From Embleya sp051903075 (lineage in GTDB: Bacteria; Actinomycetota; Actinomycetes; Streptomycetales; Streptomycetaceae): a DNA stretch of 64,000 nucleotides. How positions within the stretch are numbered: the first letter of the stretch is position 1; each line of letters opens with the position of its first letter. The notes below the pieces were generated by a model. The model saw only the letters and a list, made by a program, of their open reading frames with translations, did no database searches and was not told where the DNA came from. This document shows positions 25,754 to 35,624 of the stretch, piece after piece. The stretch spans positions 4,774,001-4,838,000 of the forward strand of contig NZ_CP182422.1 of the NCBI RefSeq assembly GCF_051903075.1, given 5' to 3'. The translations under genes were made by a program, and so were the position numbers.

Positions 25754-28700
25754 ATGACCACCCCGACCCCGGCGTACCGGCTGCGGCGTACTCCCGTGGC
25801 CCCGCCCGCGCCCGTGATCCCCGACGCCTACCAGCGGGCGGTGATCGAGCACCGGGGCGGCCCGCTGCTCGTGCTCGCCGGTCCCGGCACCGGCAAGACC
25901 ACCGTGCTCGTGGAGGCGGTCGCCGAGCGGGTCGCGCGCGGGATCAGGCCCGAGGAGATCCTGGTCCTGACCTTCGGCCGCAAGGCGGCGGGGGAACTGC
26001 GCGACCGGCTGACCGCCCGACTGCGCGCGGCCGGCGCACGCACCGCGACGGTGCCGACCGCGACCACGTTCCACTCGTTCTGCTACGCCCTGGTGCGCGA
26101 GCACCAGCCGGCCGAGTTGTTCAGCTATCCGCTGCGCCTGCTCACCGGCCCCGAGCAGGACGTGTTCGTGCGCGAACTGCTCGCGGGCGGGGTCGAGGAG
26201 GGCAGCCTGACCTGGCCCACCGAACTGCGCGCGGCGGTGGGCACCCGCGGCTTCGCCGACGAGGTGCGCGCGGTGATCGCACGCAGCCGCGAGATAGGGC
26301 TCGACCCGGACGCGCTGGCCCGGTTCGCCGAGGACACCGGGCGGCGGGACTGGCGGGCCGCGGCCGACTTCCTGGCCGAATACCTGGACGTGATCGACGC
26401 GCAGGGCGTGGTGGACTACGCCGAACTCGTGCACCGCGCGGTGTTGCTGGCCGAGCAGCCGGAGACCGCCGCGATTTTGCGCGGGCGCTACAAGGCGGTG
26501 TTCGTCGACGAGTACCAGGACACCGATCCGGCACAGGTGCGTCTGTTGGCCGCGCTCGCCGGGGACGGGCGGGACCTGATCGCGGTGGGCGACCCGGACC
26601 AGTCCATCTACGCGTTCCGCGGCGCCGACGTGAACGGCATCCTCGACTTCCCGCACCGCTTCCCGCGCGCCGACGGCGAGCCCGCCGACATCGTGGTGCT
26701 GCGCACCTCGCGCCGGGCACCGGCCGGCCTGCTCGCCGCCTCGCGCGTGGTCACCCAGCGCATGGCGCTGAGCCGGCTGCCGGCCGATCGGGTACGCGCG
26801 CACCGCGAGCTGATCCCGTCGGTGTCGGGGGCCGAGGACCCGAGCCGGGTCGAGGTGTACACGTATCCCACACCCGGCGCCGAGTTGGACAACACCGCCG
26901 ACATCCTGCGCCGCGCGCACCTGGAGGACGGCGTGCCGTGGGGGCGGATGGCCGTGCTCGTACGCTCCGGCGCCCGCTCGATCCCGGGCCTGCGCCGGGC
27001 GTTGTCGGCCGCCGGGGTGCCGCTCGAGATCGCCGGCGACGAGTTGCCGATCGCGGCCGAGCAGGCGGTGGCGCCGCTGCTGACCGCGCTGCACGTGGCG
27101 GCGGACCCGACCGTGCTGGACGCGGAGACCGCGCGCGGGTTGTTGCAGTCGCCGCTGGGCGGGCTCGACGCGGGCGATCTGCGCCTGCTCGGGCGGGCGT
27201 TGCGGGCCGAGGAGCGCGCCGCGTCGGCCGCGACGGTGACCGGCACCCGGCCGTCGGCCGAGCTGATCCGGGACGCGCTGGCCTCGCCCGAGCAACTGGT
27301 GGGGATAGAGCAGCGGGTCGGCGGCGGCGCGCTGCGGCTCGGTCTGCTGATCCGCAAGGCGCGCGAGGTGCTGGCGGGCGGCGGGACCACCGAGGACGCG
27401 CTGTGGGAGTTGTGGCAGGGCACCCCGTGGCCGGGCCGGCTGGAGCGCGCGGTGTTGCGCGGCGGTACCGCCGGGCGCAACGCGGACCGCGATCTGGACG
27501 CGGTGGTGGCCCTGTTCGAGGTGGCGGCCAAGGCCGAGGAGCGGGCCGGCCACCGGGGGGCGCTGAACTTCCTGGCCGAGTTGAAGGCCCAGGAGATCGC
27601 CGGCGACCGCCTCGACGACAGCGCGCTGCGCGGCGAGGCGGTGCGGCTGCTGACGGCGCACCGGGCCAAGGGCCTGCAGTGGCGCCTGGTGGTGGTGCAC
27701 GGGGTGCAGGAGGGCCTGTGGCCGGACCTGCGCCGACGGGGCTCGCTGCTCGAAGCCGACCGGATCGGCTCGGACGGGCTGGCCGAGCCGCTCTCGCCCG
27801 GCGCGCTGCTCGCCGAGGAGCGGCGGTTGTTCTACGTCGCGGTCACCCGGGCGCAGGAGCGGCTGGTGGTGACCGCGGTCGACTCCAGCTACGACGACGG
27901 CGATCAGCCCTCGCGGTTCCTGGAGGAGCTGGGTGTGCCGCCGGTGGAGGTCAAGGAGCGGCCCCGGCGGCCGCTGTCCACCTCCGCGCTGGTGGCCGAG
28001 TTGCGCTCGGCGGCGGTGGATCCGCTGGCGCCGGCCGTGCTGCGCCGGGCCGCCGCGCGCCGGTTGGCCGCGCTCGCGGATCTGCGTGACGACGAGGGCC
28101 ACGCGCTGGTGCCGGCCGCGCACCCGGACCGGTGGTGGGGCCTGGTGGCGCCGACCGACCCGGGAGTGCCGATCCGGGACCCGGCGGACCCGGTGCGGCT
28201 GTCCGGCAGTTCGGTGGCCAAGGTGCGCGACTGTGCGCTGAGCTGGTTCCTGGGCAGTGAGGTGCACGCCGACTCGCCGCGCTCGGCGGCGCTGGGCTTC
28301 GGCAACGTGGTGCACGCGCTCGCCGACGAGGTGGGTACGGGTGCCACCGCGGCGGAGCTGCCGGTGCTGATGGACCGGCTCGACCGGGTGTGGGACGCGT
28401 TGGCGTTCGACGCGCCGTGGCAGTCCGAGCAGCAGAAGGACGAGGCCCGCACCGCCCTGGAGCGGTTCCTGTCGTGGCACACCAACGAGCGGCACCGCAC
28501 CGTCGCGGCCACCGAGCACGGCTTCGAGGTCGAGCTGACCGCGGGGGAGTACCGGGTGGTGGTCCGGGGCTCGATGGACCGGGTCGAGCGCGGCGAGGAC
28601 GGGCTCGCGTACGTGGTGGACTTCAAGACCGGTCGCAGGCCGCCGACCCGGACCGAGGTCGAGGGGCATCCACAGCTCGCGGTGTACCAGGTGGCGGTCG

Positions 28701-28999
28701 CCAACGGGGCGCTCGACGACCTGCCCGGCTTCGCCGACGGCCGGCCCGGCTCCGGCGGCGCCGAGCTGATCCAGTTGCGTTCGGCGGACAAGGGCGAGAC
28801 CGGGCAGCCGGTGGTGCTCGCCCAGGACCCGCCGCTGCCCGACCCGGACGGGGGTACGTGGGTGGGCGGCCTGCTCGCCGACGTGGCCGGTCGGATCATC
28901 GGCGAACGGTTCACCCCGACCGCGGGATCGCACTGCGACCGGTGCGATTTCCGTCGCTGTTGCAGTGCCCGTCCGGAAGGTCGGATGACGGTCGAGTAG
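25754..28999 (+). CDS. adnA: UvrD-like helicase / RecB-like nuclease (AdnA type)
   Basis: 1081 residues. The N-terminal SF1 motor has Walker A AGPGTGKT (Lys48), FVDEYQDTDPAQ, GDPDQSIYAFRGA, and later LTAHRAKGLQW and FYVAVTRAQERL. The C-terminal nuclease has GSMDRVE and DFKTGR (PD-(D/E)xK). Cysteines in KVRDCALSW and CDRCDFRRCC are arranged as an iron-sulfur cluster site. Matches mycobacterial AdnA (Rv3202c), part of the AdnAB end-resection complex that starts double-strand break repair. The AdnB-like partner begins ~900 bp downstream with a lipoprotein gene between. The call to AdnA rather than AdnB is by position. Confidence 0.85.
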   Translation: MTTPTPAYRLRRTPVAPPAPVIPDAYQRAVIEHRGGPLLVLAGPGTGKTTVLVEAVAERVARGIRPEEILVLTFGRKAAGELRDRLTARLRAAGARTATVPTATTFHSFCYALVREHQPAELFSYPLRLLTGPEQDVFVRELLAGGVEEGSLTWPTELRAAVGTRGFADEVRAVIARSREIGLDPDALARFAEDTGRRDWRAAADFLAEYLDVIDAQGVVDYAELVHRAVLLAEQPETAAILRGRYKAVFVDEYQDTDPAQVRLLAALAGDGRDLIAVGDPDQSIYAFRGADVNGILDFPHRFPRADGEPADIVVLRTSRRAPAGLLAASRVVTQRMALSRLPADRVRAHRELIPSVSGAEDPSRVEVYTYPTPGAELDNTADILRRAHLEDGVPWGRMAVLVRSGARSIPGLRRALSAAGVPLEIAGDELPIAAEQAVAPLLTALHVAADPTVLDAETARGLLQSPLGGLDAGDLRLLGRALRAEERAASAATVTGTRPSAELIRDALASPEQLVGIEQRVGGGALRLGLLIRKAREVLAGGGTTEDALWELWQGTPWPGRLERAVLRGGTAGRNADRDLDAVVALFEVAAKAEERAGHRGALNFLAELKAQEIAGDRLDDSALRGEAVRLLTAHRAKGLQWRLVVVHGVQEGLWPDLRRRGSLLEADRIGSDGLAEPLSPGALLAEERRLFYVAVTRAQERLVVTAVDSSYDDGDQPSRFLEELGVPPVEVKERPRRPLSTSALVAELRSAAVDPLAPAVLRRAAARRLAALADLRDDEGHALVPAAHPDRWWGLVAPTDPGVPIRDPADPVRLSGSSVAKVRDCALSWFLGSEVHADSPRSAALGFGNVVHALADEVGTGATAAELPVLMDRLDRVWDALAFDAPWQSEQQKDEARTALERFLSWHTNERHRTVAATEHGFEVELTAGEYRVVVRGSMDRVERGEDGLAYVVDFKTGRRPPTRTEVEGHPQLAVYQVAVANGALDDLPGFADGRPGSGGAELIQLRSADKGETGQPVVLAQDPPLPDPDGGTWVGGLLADVAGRIIGERFTPTAGSHCDRCDFRRCCSARPEGRMTVE

Positions 29000-29118
29000 C
29001 CGGATCGCCGGTGCCCGGCGATACCGGGCGGGGGTGGTGGGACGTGCGGATTTTGCCATCGCCATACTCGTGCGCAGGAACCCCGCTCCCGGGTTCCGGT
29101 CCCGCATCAAGGAGTTTC

Positions 29119-29835
29119 GTGCGCACTTCACGCATGGCCGCGATCGTCCCCGTCGTCGCCCTCGCCCTCGTCGGCCTGACCGCCTGCGGCGGCTCGGAGC
29201 AGAAGTCGAACGCGGGCACCGACGCCAAGGCGTTGGCCGACGAGGCGCAGCGACTGCTGAAGTCGGTCCCCGACTTCAAGATGGTCGGCAGCGGGCAGGA
29301 CGAGGAAACGAAGATGGAGATGGACCTGTGCATCCGCAGCGGTGCGGACATGCAGGGCACGATGACGATCGACGGCAACCGTGTCGAGGTGATCTTCATC
29401 GGCAAGGACCAGTACATGAAGGCCGAGGCGCCCTTCTGGAAGATGATGATGGGCGAGTTCGTGCCGGAGCGCGTGCTCGACGAGGTCGTGTCGAAGATGG
29501 CCGGCAAGTACCTGAAGTCCCCGGTCGACGAGGAGGACGACGGCGTCTCGTCCATGACCGACTTCTTCGACGGCTCCACCGACGGGGTGACCAAGGGTGA
29601 GCCGGTCAAGATCGACGGCGTGAAGGTGATCCCGCTCAGCAAGAAGGACGACGAGGGCGAGACCACCACCCTCTACGTCCAGGAGAAGGGCAAGCCCTAC
29701 CCGTTCATGGTCAAGTCGGAGGGCAAGAACAACGCCACGGCGAAGTTCACCAAGGGCAAGCAGAAGTGCGAGCCCACCGCTCCCGCCGAGTCGTTCACCA
29801 AGGAAGACCTGAAGGGGCAGTTCAAGGACGCCTGA
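29119..29835 (+). CDS. putative lipoprotein
   Basis: 238 residues, GTG start with AAGGAG five nt upstream. The signal peptide ends in LVGLTAC (lipobox, Cys ~24), so it is predicted to be lipid-anchored outside the membrane. The mature part is highly charged, with GTMTIDGNRVEVIFIGKDQYMKAEAPF, which resembles the LolA/LppX-type fold of lipid-binding lipoproteins. No function is known. It is inserted between the two helicase-nuclease genes on the same strand. Confidence 0.78.
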   Translation: MRTSRMAAIVPVVALALVGLTACGGSEQKSNAGTDAKALADEAQRLLKSVPDFKMVGSGQDEETKMEMDLCIRSGADMQGTMTIDGNRVEVIFIGKDQYMKAEAPFWKMMMGEFVPERVLDEVVSKMAGKYLKSPVDEEDDGVSSMTDFFDGSTDGVTKGEPVKIDGVKVIPLSKKDDEGETTTLYVQEKGKPYPFMVKSEGKNNATAKFTKGKQKCEPTAPAESFTKEDLKGQFKDA

Positions 29836-29904
29836 CCGGCGCACCCGAGGCACCGGCCCCGCACCGCGACCGTCCGTGTCGCCGTGCGGGGCTAGTCTTC
29901 CTCG

Positions 29905-32900
29905 GTGCACGCCGTACTGACCGACCCGGACGACCTGTGTCGGCTGCTCGGGATCCCGTTCACCCCGGAGCAGCTGGACGCGGTGCTCGCGCCGCTCGCG
30001 CCGGGCGTGATCGTGGCCGGGGCCGGGTCGGGCAAGACCACGGTGATGACCGCCCGCGTGGTGTGGCTGGTGGGCACCGGACAGGTCCGGCCCGACCAGG
30101 TGCTCGGCCTCACCTTCACCAACAAGGCCGCCGGCGAGCTGGCCCAGCGGGTGCGCAAGGCGATCGGGCAACTGCGCGGCGGCGAGATCCCGGCCGACGA
30201 GGACGCCGGCGAGCCGACCGTGTCCACATATCACGCCTTCGCCGGCCGCCTCCTCCAGGAGCACGGCCTGCGGATCGGCCTGGAGCCCTCGGCCCGGCTG
30301 CTCGCCGACGCCACCCGCTTCCAGCTCGCCGCCCGGGCCGCGCGCACCGCCCGCGGCCCCTTCCCCACGCTCACCGGCCGGCTGCCCGACGTGGTGGCCG
30401 CCGTGCTGCACCTGGGCGGCGAACTGGCCGAGCACCTGGTGTCGGTCGAGGAGCTGCGGGAGTGGGACCGGGCCTTCGTGGCCGAGGCGGAGGCCGCCGC
30501 CAAACCCTCCGCCGCCGCCCGCAAGGCCGCCGACGCGGCCCGCAACCGGCTCGACCTGGGCCGACTGGTCGAGGCGTACGCGCGCGCCAAGAGCGGGCGC
30601 GACCTGCTCGACTTCGGCGACCAGATCGCCTACGCGGCCCGGATCGCCGGCGAGCGGTCCGAGGTCGGCGAGATCCTGCGCGACACCTACCGGGTGGTGC
30701 TCCTGGACGAGTACCAGGACACCTCGGTGGCCCAACGTGTGCTGCTCCAGGGCCTGTTCGGGCTCGGCCACCCGGTCACCGCGGTCGGCGACCCGTGCCA
30801 GGCCATCTACGGCTGGCGCGGCGCGTCGGTGGCCAACATCCACGAGTTCCCGGTGCACTTCCCGCACCGCGACGGCAGCCCCGCCGCCCGCTACTCGCTC
30901 TCCGAGAACCGGCGCAGCGGCGGCCGGATCCTGAGCTTCGCCAACGATCTGTCGGCGCCGCTGCGCACCCCCGACAGCGGAGTGGAGGCGCTGCGCGCGG
31001 GGCCCGGCGCCGAGCACGAGGGCTGGACGGTCGCCGCGCTGCTGCCCACCCACGCCGAGGAGATCGACTGGCTCGCGGACCGGATCGGCACCGCGATCGG
31101 CACCGTCCCGGACCGGAACGGTGCCCCGATCACCGCCGGGGACGTCGCGGTGCTCGCCCGCACCGCCGCCGACTTCGCGGACATCCACGCCGCCCTGGTG
31201 CGGCGCGACATCCCGGTCGAGGTGGTCGGGCTGTCCGGGCTGCTGCACCTGCCCGAGGTGGCCGACCTGGTGGCGACCTGCGAGGTGCTGGACGACCCGA
31301 CGGCCAACTCCGCGCTGGTGCGACTGCTCGCCGGGCCGCGCTGGCGGATCGGGCCGCGCGACCTGGCCCTGCTCGGCCGCCGGGCCGCGGAACTGGTCCG
31401 GGTCGAGCGGGCGGGCGCCGACGACGCCGACGCCCGCCTGGAGGAGGCGGTGGCCGGGATCGACCCGACCGAGGTGGTCTCGCTCTCCGACGCGCTCGCC
31501 GACCCCGGCGAGCAGTACCCGTTCTCCGCCGAGGCCCGCCGCCGGTTCGCCCGGGTGGCCACCGAGATCCGCGATCTGCGCCGGCACCTGGGCGAGCCGC
31601 TGATGGACCTGTTGCACCGGGTACTCGCGGGCACCGGCCTGGAGGTCGAGCTGTCCGCCTCGCCGGGCGCGCTGGCCGCGCGCCGCAGGGAGACGCTGCA
31701 CACGTTCCTGGACGTCGCGGCGGGTTTCGCCGACCTGGACGGCGATCCCTCGCTGACCGCGTTCCTGGCGTTCCTGCGCACCGCCGCCGAGCACGACAAG
31801 GGCCTGGACGGCAGCCTGCCCACGGCCGGCGACTCGGTGAAGGTGCTGACCGCGCACAAGTCCAAGGGCCTGGAGTGGGAGGTGGTCGCCGTCCCCGGAC
31901 TGATCGACGGCGTCTTCCCGAGCGTGCGCACGCAGGCCAAGTGGATCACCAACGGCCGGGCCCTGCCGCACCCGCTGCGCGGCGACGCCGCCGCGCTCGC
32001 GGTGTTGCCCGACCTGACCCCCAAGGGCTTCAAGGCGTTCGACGCGGCGATGCGCGAGCACCAGGAGACCGAGGAGCTGCGGCTGGGCTACGTCACCTTC
32101 ACCCGGCCCAAACAACTCCTGATCGGGTCCGGACACTGGTGGGGCCCCACCCAGAAGAAGCCGCGCGGGCCGTCCGACTTCCTCACCCGACTGCGCGACC
32201 ACTGCCTGGCGGGCAACGGCACGGTCGAGGTGTGGACGCCCGAGCCCGCCGAGTCGGCCAATCCCCACCTGGCCGACGTCGTCGAGCACGCCTGGCCGCT
32301 GCCGCTGGATGCGACCGCGCTGATCGAGCGCCGCCGGGCGGCCGACGCCGTACTCGCGGAGCTGGCCCGGCGCGAGGCGTCGCGCCGGGTCGACCACGCG
32401 GCGGAGCATCCGTCGGTGGAGCCGGAATTCGGGCCGGTCCGGGGGTACGACGAGCAGGTGCCCGTCGAGGCCTACGAGGCGTATGTCCCGGACGACCCGG
32501 AGCAGGACGCGCCGCCGCCGGAGGAGGAGCCCCCGCCGCCGGTCGACCCGGGCTCCGAGCCGGAACCCGAGCCCGAGGCCGGCCCCGGTTCCTCGCTGCC
32601 CTCGCCCGATCACGACGACGCCGCCGAGCACGTGGACGAGGTGCGTGCCGGGCACCCCGCCGTGGAGGGCCCGGCGCCCGGGTTCCACCCGGGGCCGACC
32701 CCGGACGAGCTGGCCCTGATCGAGTCGTGGGACCGGGACCTGGTCCGGCTGGCCGAGGAACTGCGCCGCGGCCGGTCCGGGGTGCGCGAGGTGCCGCTGC
32801 CCGCGACGTTGACCGCGTCCCAGATGTTGCGCCTGTCCAACGACCCCGACGGGCTCGCGCGCGAGCTGGCCCGGCCGATGCCGCGCCCGCCCGCCCCGGC

Positions 32901-33393
32901 GGCCCGGCGCGGTACCCGCTTCCACGCCTGGGTCGAGTCGCTGTTCGGCGAGCGCCCGCTGCTCGAACCCGACGACCTGCCGGGCGCGGCCGACGAGGAG
33001 ATCACCGACGAGGCCGATCTGCTCGCGCTCCAGGAGGCGTTCCTGCGCACGCCCTACGGTCGGCGCGCCCCGCACCGGGTCGAGGCGCCCTTCCAGCTGT
33101 TCCTCGGCGGCCGGATCGTGCGCGGCCGGATCGACGCGGTCTACCGCGAGGGGGACGGGTTCGAGGTGGTCGACTGGAAGACCAACCGGGTCCACGACGC
33201 GGACCCGCTCCAGCTCGCCGTCTACCGGCTGGCCTGGGCCGAATACGCCGACGTGCCGCTGGAGAAGGTATCGGCGGCCTTCCTCTACGTGCGCTCCGGG
33301 GAACTCGTCCGGCCCAGAGGGCTGCCCGGCCGGGACGAATTGGAACAGTTGTTCCTGGAAGCCGATGAACCGGGCGACGATCCGGCGCGTTGA
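29905..33393 (+). CDS. adnB: UvrD-like helicase / RecB-like nuclease (AdnB type)
   Basis: 1162 residues, GTG start. Motor motifs: AGAGSGKT (Lys44), LTFTNKAAGELAQRV, LLDEYQDTSVAQ, GDPCQAIYGWRGAS, LTAHKSKGLEWEVV. A Pro/Glu-rich linker (PPPEEEPPPPVDPG, near residue 870) separates the motor from the C-terminal nuclease with GRIDAVYREGDG and VDWKTNR. Corresponds to AdnB (Rv3201c), the lead motor of AdnAB in mycobacteria. No iron-sulfur cysteine cluster is apparent. The stop is 35 nt before the PP2C phosphatase start. Confidence 0.85.
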   Translation: MHAVLTDPDDLCRLLGIPFTPEQLDAVLAPLAPGVIVAGAGSGKTTVMTARVVWLVGTGQVRPDQVLGLTFTNKAAGELAQRVRKAIGQLRGGEIPADEDAGEPTVSTYHAFAGRLLQEHGLRIGLEPSARLLADATRFQLAARAARTARGPFPTLTGRLPDVVAAVLHLGGELAEHLVSVEELREWDRAFVAEAEAAAKPSAAARKAADAARNRLDLGRLVEAYARAKSGRDLLDFGDQIAYAARIAGERSEVGEILRDTYRVVLLDEYQDTSVAQRVLLQGLFGLGHPVTAVGDPCQAIYGWRGASVANIHEFPVHFPHRDGSPAARYSLSENRRSGGRILSFANDLSAPLRTPDSGVEALRAGPGAEHEGWTVAALLPTHAEEIDWLADRIGTAIGTVPDRNGAPITAGDVAVLARTAADFADIHAALVRRDIPVEVVGLSGLLHLPEVADLVATCEVLDDPTANSALVRLLAGPRWRIGPRDLALLGRRAAELVRVERAGADDADARLEEAVAGIDPTEVVSLSDALADPGEQYPFSAEARRRFARVATEIRDLRRHLGEPLMDLLHRVLAGTGLEVELSASPGALAARRRETLHTFLDVAAGFADLDGDPSLTAFLAFLRTAAEHDKGLDGSLPTAGDSVKVLTAHKSKGLEWEVVAVPGLIDGVFPSVRTQAKWITNGRALPHPLRGDAAALAVLPDLTPKGFKAFDAAMREHQETEELRLGYVTFTRPKQLLIGSGHWWGPTQKKPRGPSDFLTRLRDHCLAGNGTVEVWTPEPAESANPHLADVVEHAWPLPLDATALIERRRAADAVLAELARREASRRVDHAAEHPSVEPEFGPVRGYDEQVPVEAYEAYVPDDPEQDAPPPEEEPPPPVDPGSEPEPEPEAGPGSSLPSPDHDDAAEHVDEVRAGHPAVEGPAPGFHPGPTPDELALIESWDRDLVRLAEELRRGRSGVREVPLPATLTASQMLRLSNDPDGLARELARPMPRPPAPAARRGTRFHAWVESLFGERPLLEPDDLPGAADEEITDEADLLALQEAFLRTPYGRRAPHRVEAPFQLFLGGRIVRGRIDAVYREGDGFEVVDWKTNRVHDADPLQLAVYRLAWAEYADVPLEKVSAAFLYVRSGELVRPRGLPGRDELEQLFLEADEPGDDPAR

Positions 33394-33428
33394 TCCGGAG
33401 GAAACCCGGCAACGGTGAGGATGGGCCG

Positions 33429-34670
33429 ATGCGGCCGGATTCCGACACTCGTATGGTTTATGAGGATCGACACGACGGCGAACTTCGAACGGGACGGGAA
33501 ACGGCACCGGTGCGCGGAACAGCACAGACGAGGCGGGCACTGCGGCTCGTCGGCGTTGCGGGTGATCGACCGCTGCTGCCGGTGATCGACCTGATCCTGC
33601 GCCTGCTGCCCTTCCTGGTGATCCTCGCGGTCGTCGTGCTCGCCGCCGCGACCCCGGAGAACGTGCACGTGGGTCCGCTGCTCGCGGTGGCGCCGGCGCT
33701 GTCCGGGCTCACCCAGACGGCGCCGCGCGGCCCGCTGATCACCGGCGGTGTCGCGGCCGTGGTCTCGGTGGCGCTGGCCGCGCTCGGCCAGGGCCGGGGC
33801 GGCGGCGAACCGTACGTCACGCTGGTCTCGGTCGCGCTGGTGACCACCACCGCGTGGCTGGGCGTACACGTGCGCATGCGCCAGGAGCGCACCATCGAGG
33901 AGGTGCGCAGCGTGGCCGAGGCGGCCCAGGAGGTGCTGCTGCCCCAGGTGCCCGGCACGGTGGGCCCGCTCACCGTCGGCGTGCGCTACCGCGCGGCGGC
34001 GGCCGAGGCGCGGATCGGCGGCGACCTGTACGAGGTGGTGCCCACGCCGTTCGGCATCCGCGTGGCGATCGGCGACGTGCGGGGCAAGGGCCTCGGCGCG
34101 GTGCGCACCGCCGCCGCCGTGCTCAGCGCGTTCCGCGAGGCGGCCTACGAGGAGCCGGACCTGCCCGGCGTGGCCCGCCGGCTCTCGGCCAGCCTGGAGC
34201 GGCGACTCGGCGAGAACGACGAGGAGTTCGTCACGCTGATCCTGCTCGGCTTCCCGCCGGAGCCCGCGTGCGTGGACATCCTCAACTGCGGCCACCCCGC
34301 GCCGCTGCTGTTGCGCGCGGCGCGGGCGGAGGCGCTGGACCCGCCGACCCCGACCCCGCCGCTGGGCATCATGGACCTGCGCCGGCTCGACCTGCCGGTG
34401 TTGCGGGTGCCGCTGCTGCCGCGGGACCGACTGCTGCTGTACACCGACGGCATCATCGAGGCGCGCAACCCGGCCGGCGAGTTCTACCCGCTGCCCGATC
34501 GGGCGCCGGATTCGCTGCCCGGCGTGGAGGACACCCTCGACCGGCTGGAGGCCGACGTGCAGCGACACGTGGGCCGACCGCTCCAGGACGACGCGGCGAT
34601 GGTGCTCCTGGAGTACACCCCGGTGGTGGTTCGCCACGAGGAACTGCGCGGGGCCCGGCTCAGCGCCTGA
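33429..34670 (+). CDS. membrane PP2C-type (SpoIIE-like) phosphatase
   Basis: 413 residues. The ATG at 33429 has GAGG upstream; a TTG at 33390 overlaps the preceding stop but is unlikely. About four hydrophobic helices (residues ~45-145) precede a PPM/SpoIIE phosphatase domain. Metal-binding acids appear in ARIGGDLYEVV, AIGDVRGKGL, LLYTDGIIEAR and LQDDAAMVLLE. Typical of streptomycete regulatory phosphatases that act on anti-sigma factor antagonists. No sensor domain beyond the membrane part is visible. Partner proteins are unknown. Confidence 0.85.
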   Translation: MRPDSDTRMVYEDRHDGELRTGRETAPVRGTAQTRRALRLVGVAGDRPLLPVIDLILRLLPFLVILAVVVLAAATPENVHVGPLLAVAPALSGLTQTAPRGPLITGGVAAVVSVALAALGQGRGGGEPYVTLVSVALVTTTAWLGVHVRMRQERTIEEVRSVAEAAQEVLLPQVPGTVGPLTVGVRYRAAAAEARIGGDLYEVVPTPFGIRVAIGDVRGKGLGAVRTAAAVLSAFREAAYEEPDLPGVARRLSASLERRLGENDEEFVTLILLGFPPEPACVDILNCGHPAPLLLRAARAEALDPPTPTPPLGIMDLRRLDLPVLRVPLLPRDRLLLYTDGIIEARNPAGEFYPLPDRAPDSLPGVEDTLDRLEADVQRHVGRPLQDDAAMVLLEYTPVVVRHEELRGARLSA

Positions 34671-34679
34671 CGCCCGGGC

Positions 34680-35528
34680 TCAGCCCACCTTCAACTCGAC
34701 CACCAGGGCGCAGTGGTCGGAGACGCCGAGGCGGACCGCCTCGGTGCGGCGCACCGCCTCGGGGCCGATGCCGTGTCCGAGCACGTGGTCGAACTGGACC
34801 CTCGGGTGGTACGAGGGGTAGGTGGGCACCCGGGCCAGCGAGCGCCAGCGCACCGCGCCCGCGCCGCGTCCGCGCCGGCCGACCACCGCCTGCGGGATCC
34901 GGCCGGGCAGGTTGAAGTCGCCGAGCAGCAGTTGCGGACCGGGCAGGTCGGCGGTGGAGCGGCGGATCCGGGCGAGCTGGGAGATGTTCCAGCCGGGTAC
35001 GAAGGACAGATGCGCCGCGAGCACCGTGAACGGCCCGTGCGGGCCCTCGACCACCGCCGCGAGCACGCCCCGGGGCTCGTCCGGCACCCGGGTCAGGCCG
35101 GGCCGGCCCTGCACCCGCAGCGGCAGGCTCAGCGGCGCGGCCGGGAAACGCCGGACCCGCCAGCGCGAAACCGGCAGCCGGGACAGCAGCGCGATGCCGT
35201 ATCCGGGGCCGCCCTCGCCCCGCTCGTCCGCCGCGTAGACCCTGCGCTCGCCCGGCACCGGCGGCTCCTCCGTCCACCCCGACACCGGCGCCGGGACGCC
35301 GTGCACCGAGGCCAGGAAGCGCCACTGGGACATGCCGAGCGCCTCGGCCGCGATCGCCGCCTGGTCGGCGCCGCCGGAGCGCTCCTGGTGCCGGTCCACC
35401 TCCTGCAGGGCCACGATGTCGGCGTCCAGATCGGCCAGCGCGGCGCGCAGCCGGTCCGGGTCCGACGCGCCGTCGGCGAGGTCCATGCCGTGCAGGAGAT
35501 TGAAGGTCGCGACACGCAACGTGGTCAT
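34680..35528 (-). CDS. endonuclease/exonuclease/phosphatase family protein
   Basis: 282 residues starting MTTLRVATFNLLHGMD. The DNase I-like fold residues are visible: RVATFNLLHG, IVALQEVDRHQ, LAAHLSFV, LLGDFNLPG and VSDHCALVVEL. The enzyme is metal dependent with catalytic Asn/His/Glu. Substrates across the family include DNA, phosphoinositides and sphingomyelin, so the specific role is undetermined. No signal peptide. Convergent with the PP2C gene and divergent from the M20 peptidase. Confidence 0.83.
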   Translation of the reverse strand: MTTLRVATFNLLHGMDLADGASDPDRLRAALADLDADIVALQEVDRHQERSGGADQAAIAAEALGMSQWRFLASVHGVPAPVSGWTEEPPVPGERRVYAADERGEGGPGYGIALLSRLPVSRWRVRRFPAAPLSLPLRVQGRPGLTRVPDEPRGVLAAVVEGPHGPFTVLAAHLSFVPGWNISQLARIRRSTADLPGPQLLLGDFNLPGRIPQAVVGRRGRGAGAVRWRSLARVPTYPSYHPRVQFDHVLGHGIGPEAVRRTEAVRLGVSDHCALVVELKVG

Positions 35529-35624
35529 CGGCCGACGGTAACCCGCCCGCCGCCCTGCCGTGTGCTTTCCGCCCGGAGACGGCCGCGTCCCGCCTGCGCG
35601 GGGGTCGGGCATATGGTCGAATCC

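Noticed and set aside
25151..29131. A 1326-residue minus-strand open frame opposite the helicase-nuclease gene
   Set aside because: Its composition is His/Arg/Gln/Val-rich with no recognisable domain. It is an antisense shadow caused by absence of A/T-rich stop codons at very high GC.
29128..33540. A 1470-residue minus-strand open frame opposite the second helicase-nuclease gene
   Set aside because: Same reason: Arg/Gly/His-rich shadow without motifs; the plus-strand gene is complete and has a full set of helicase motifs.
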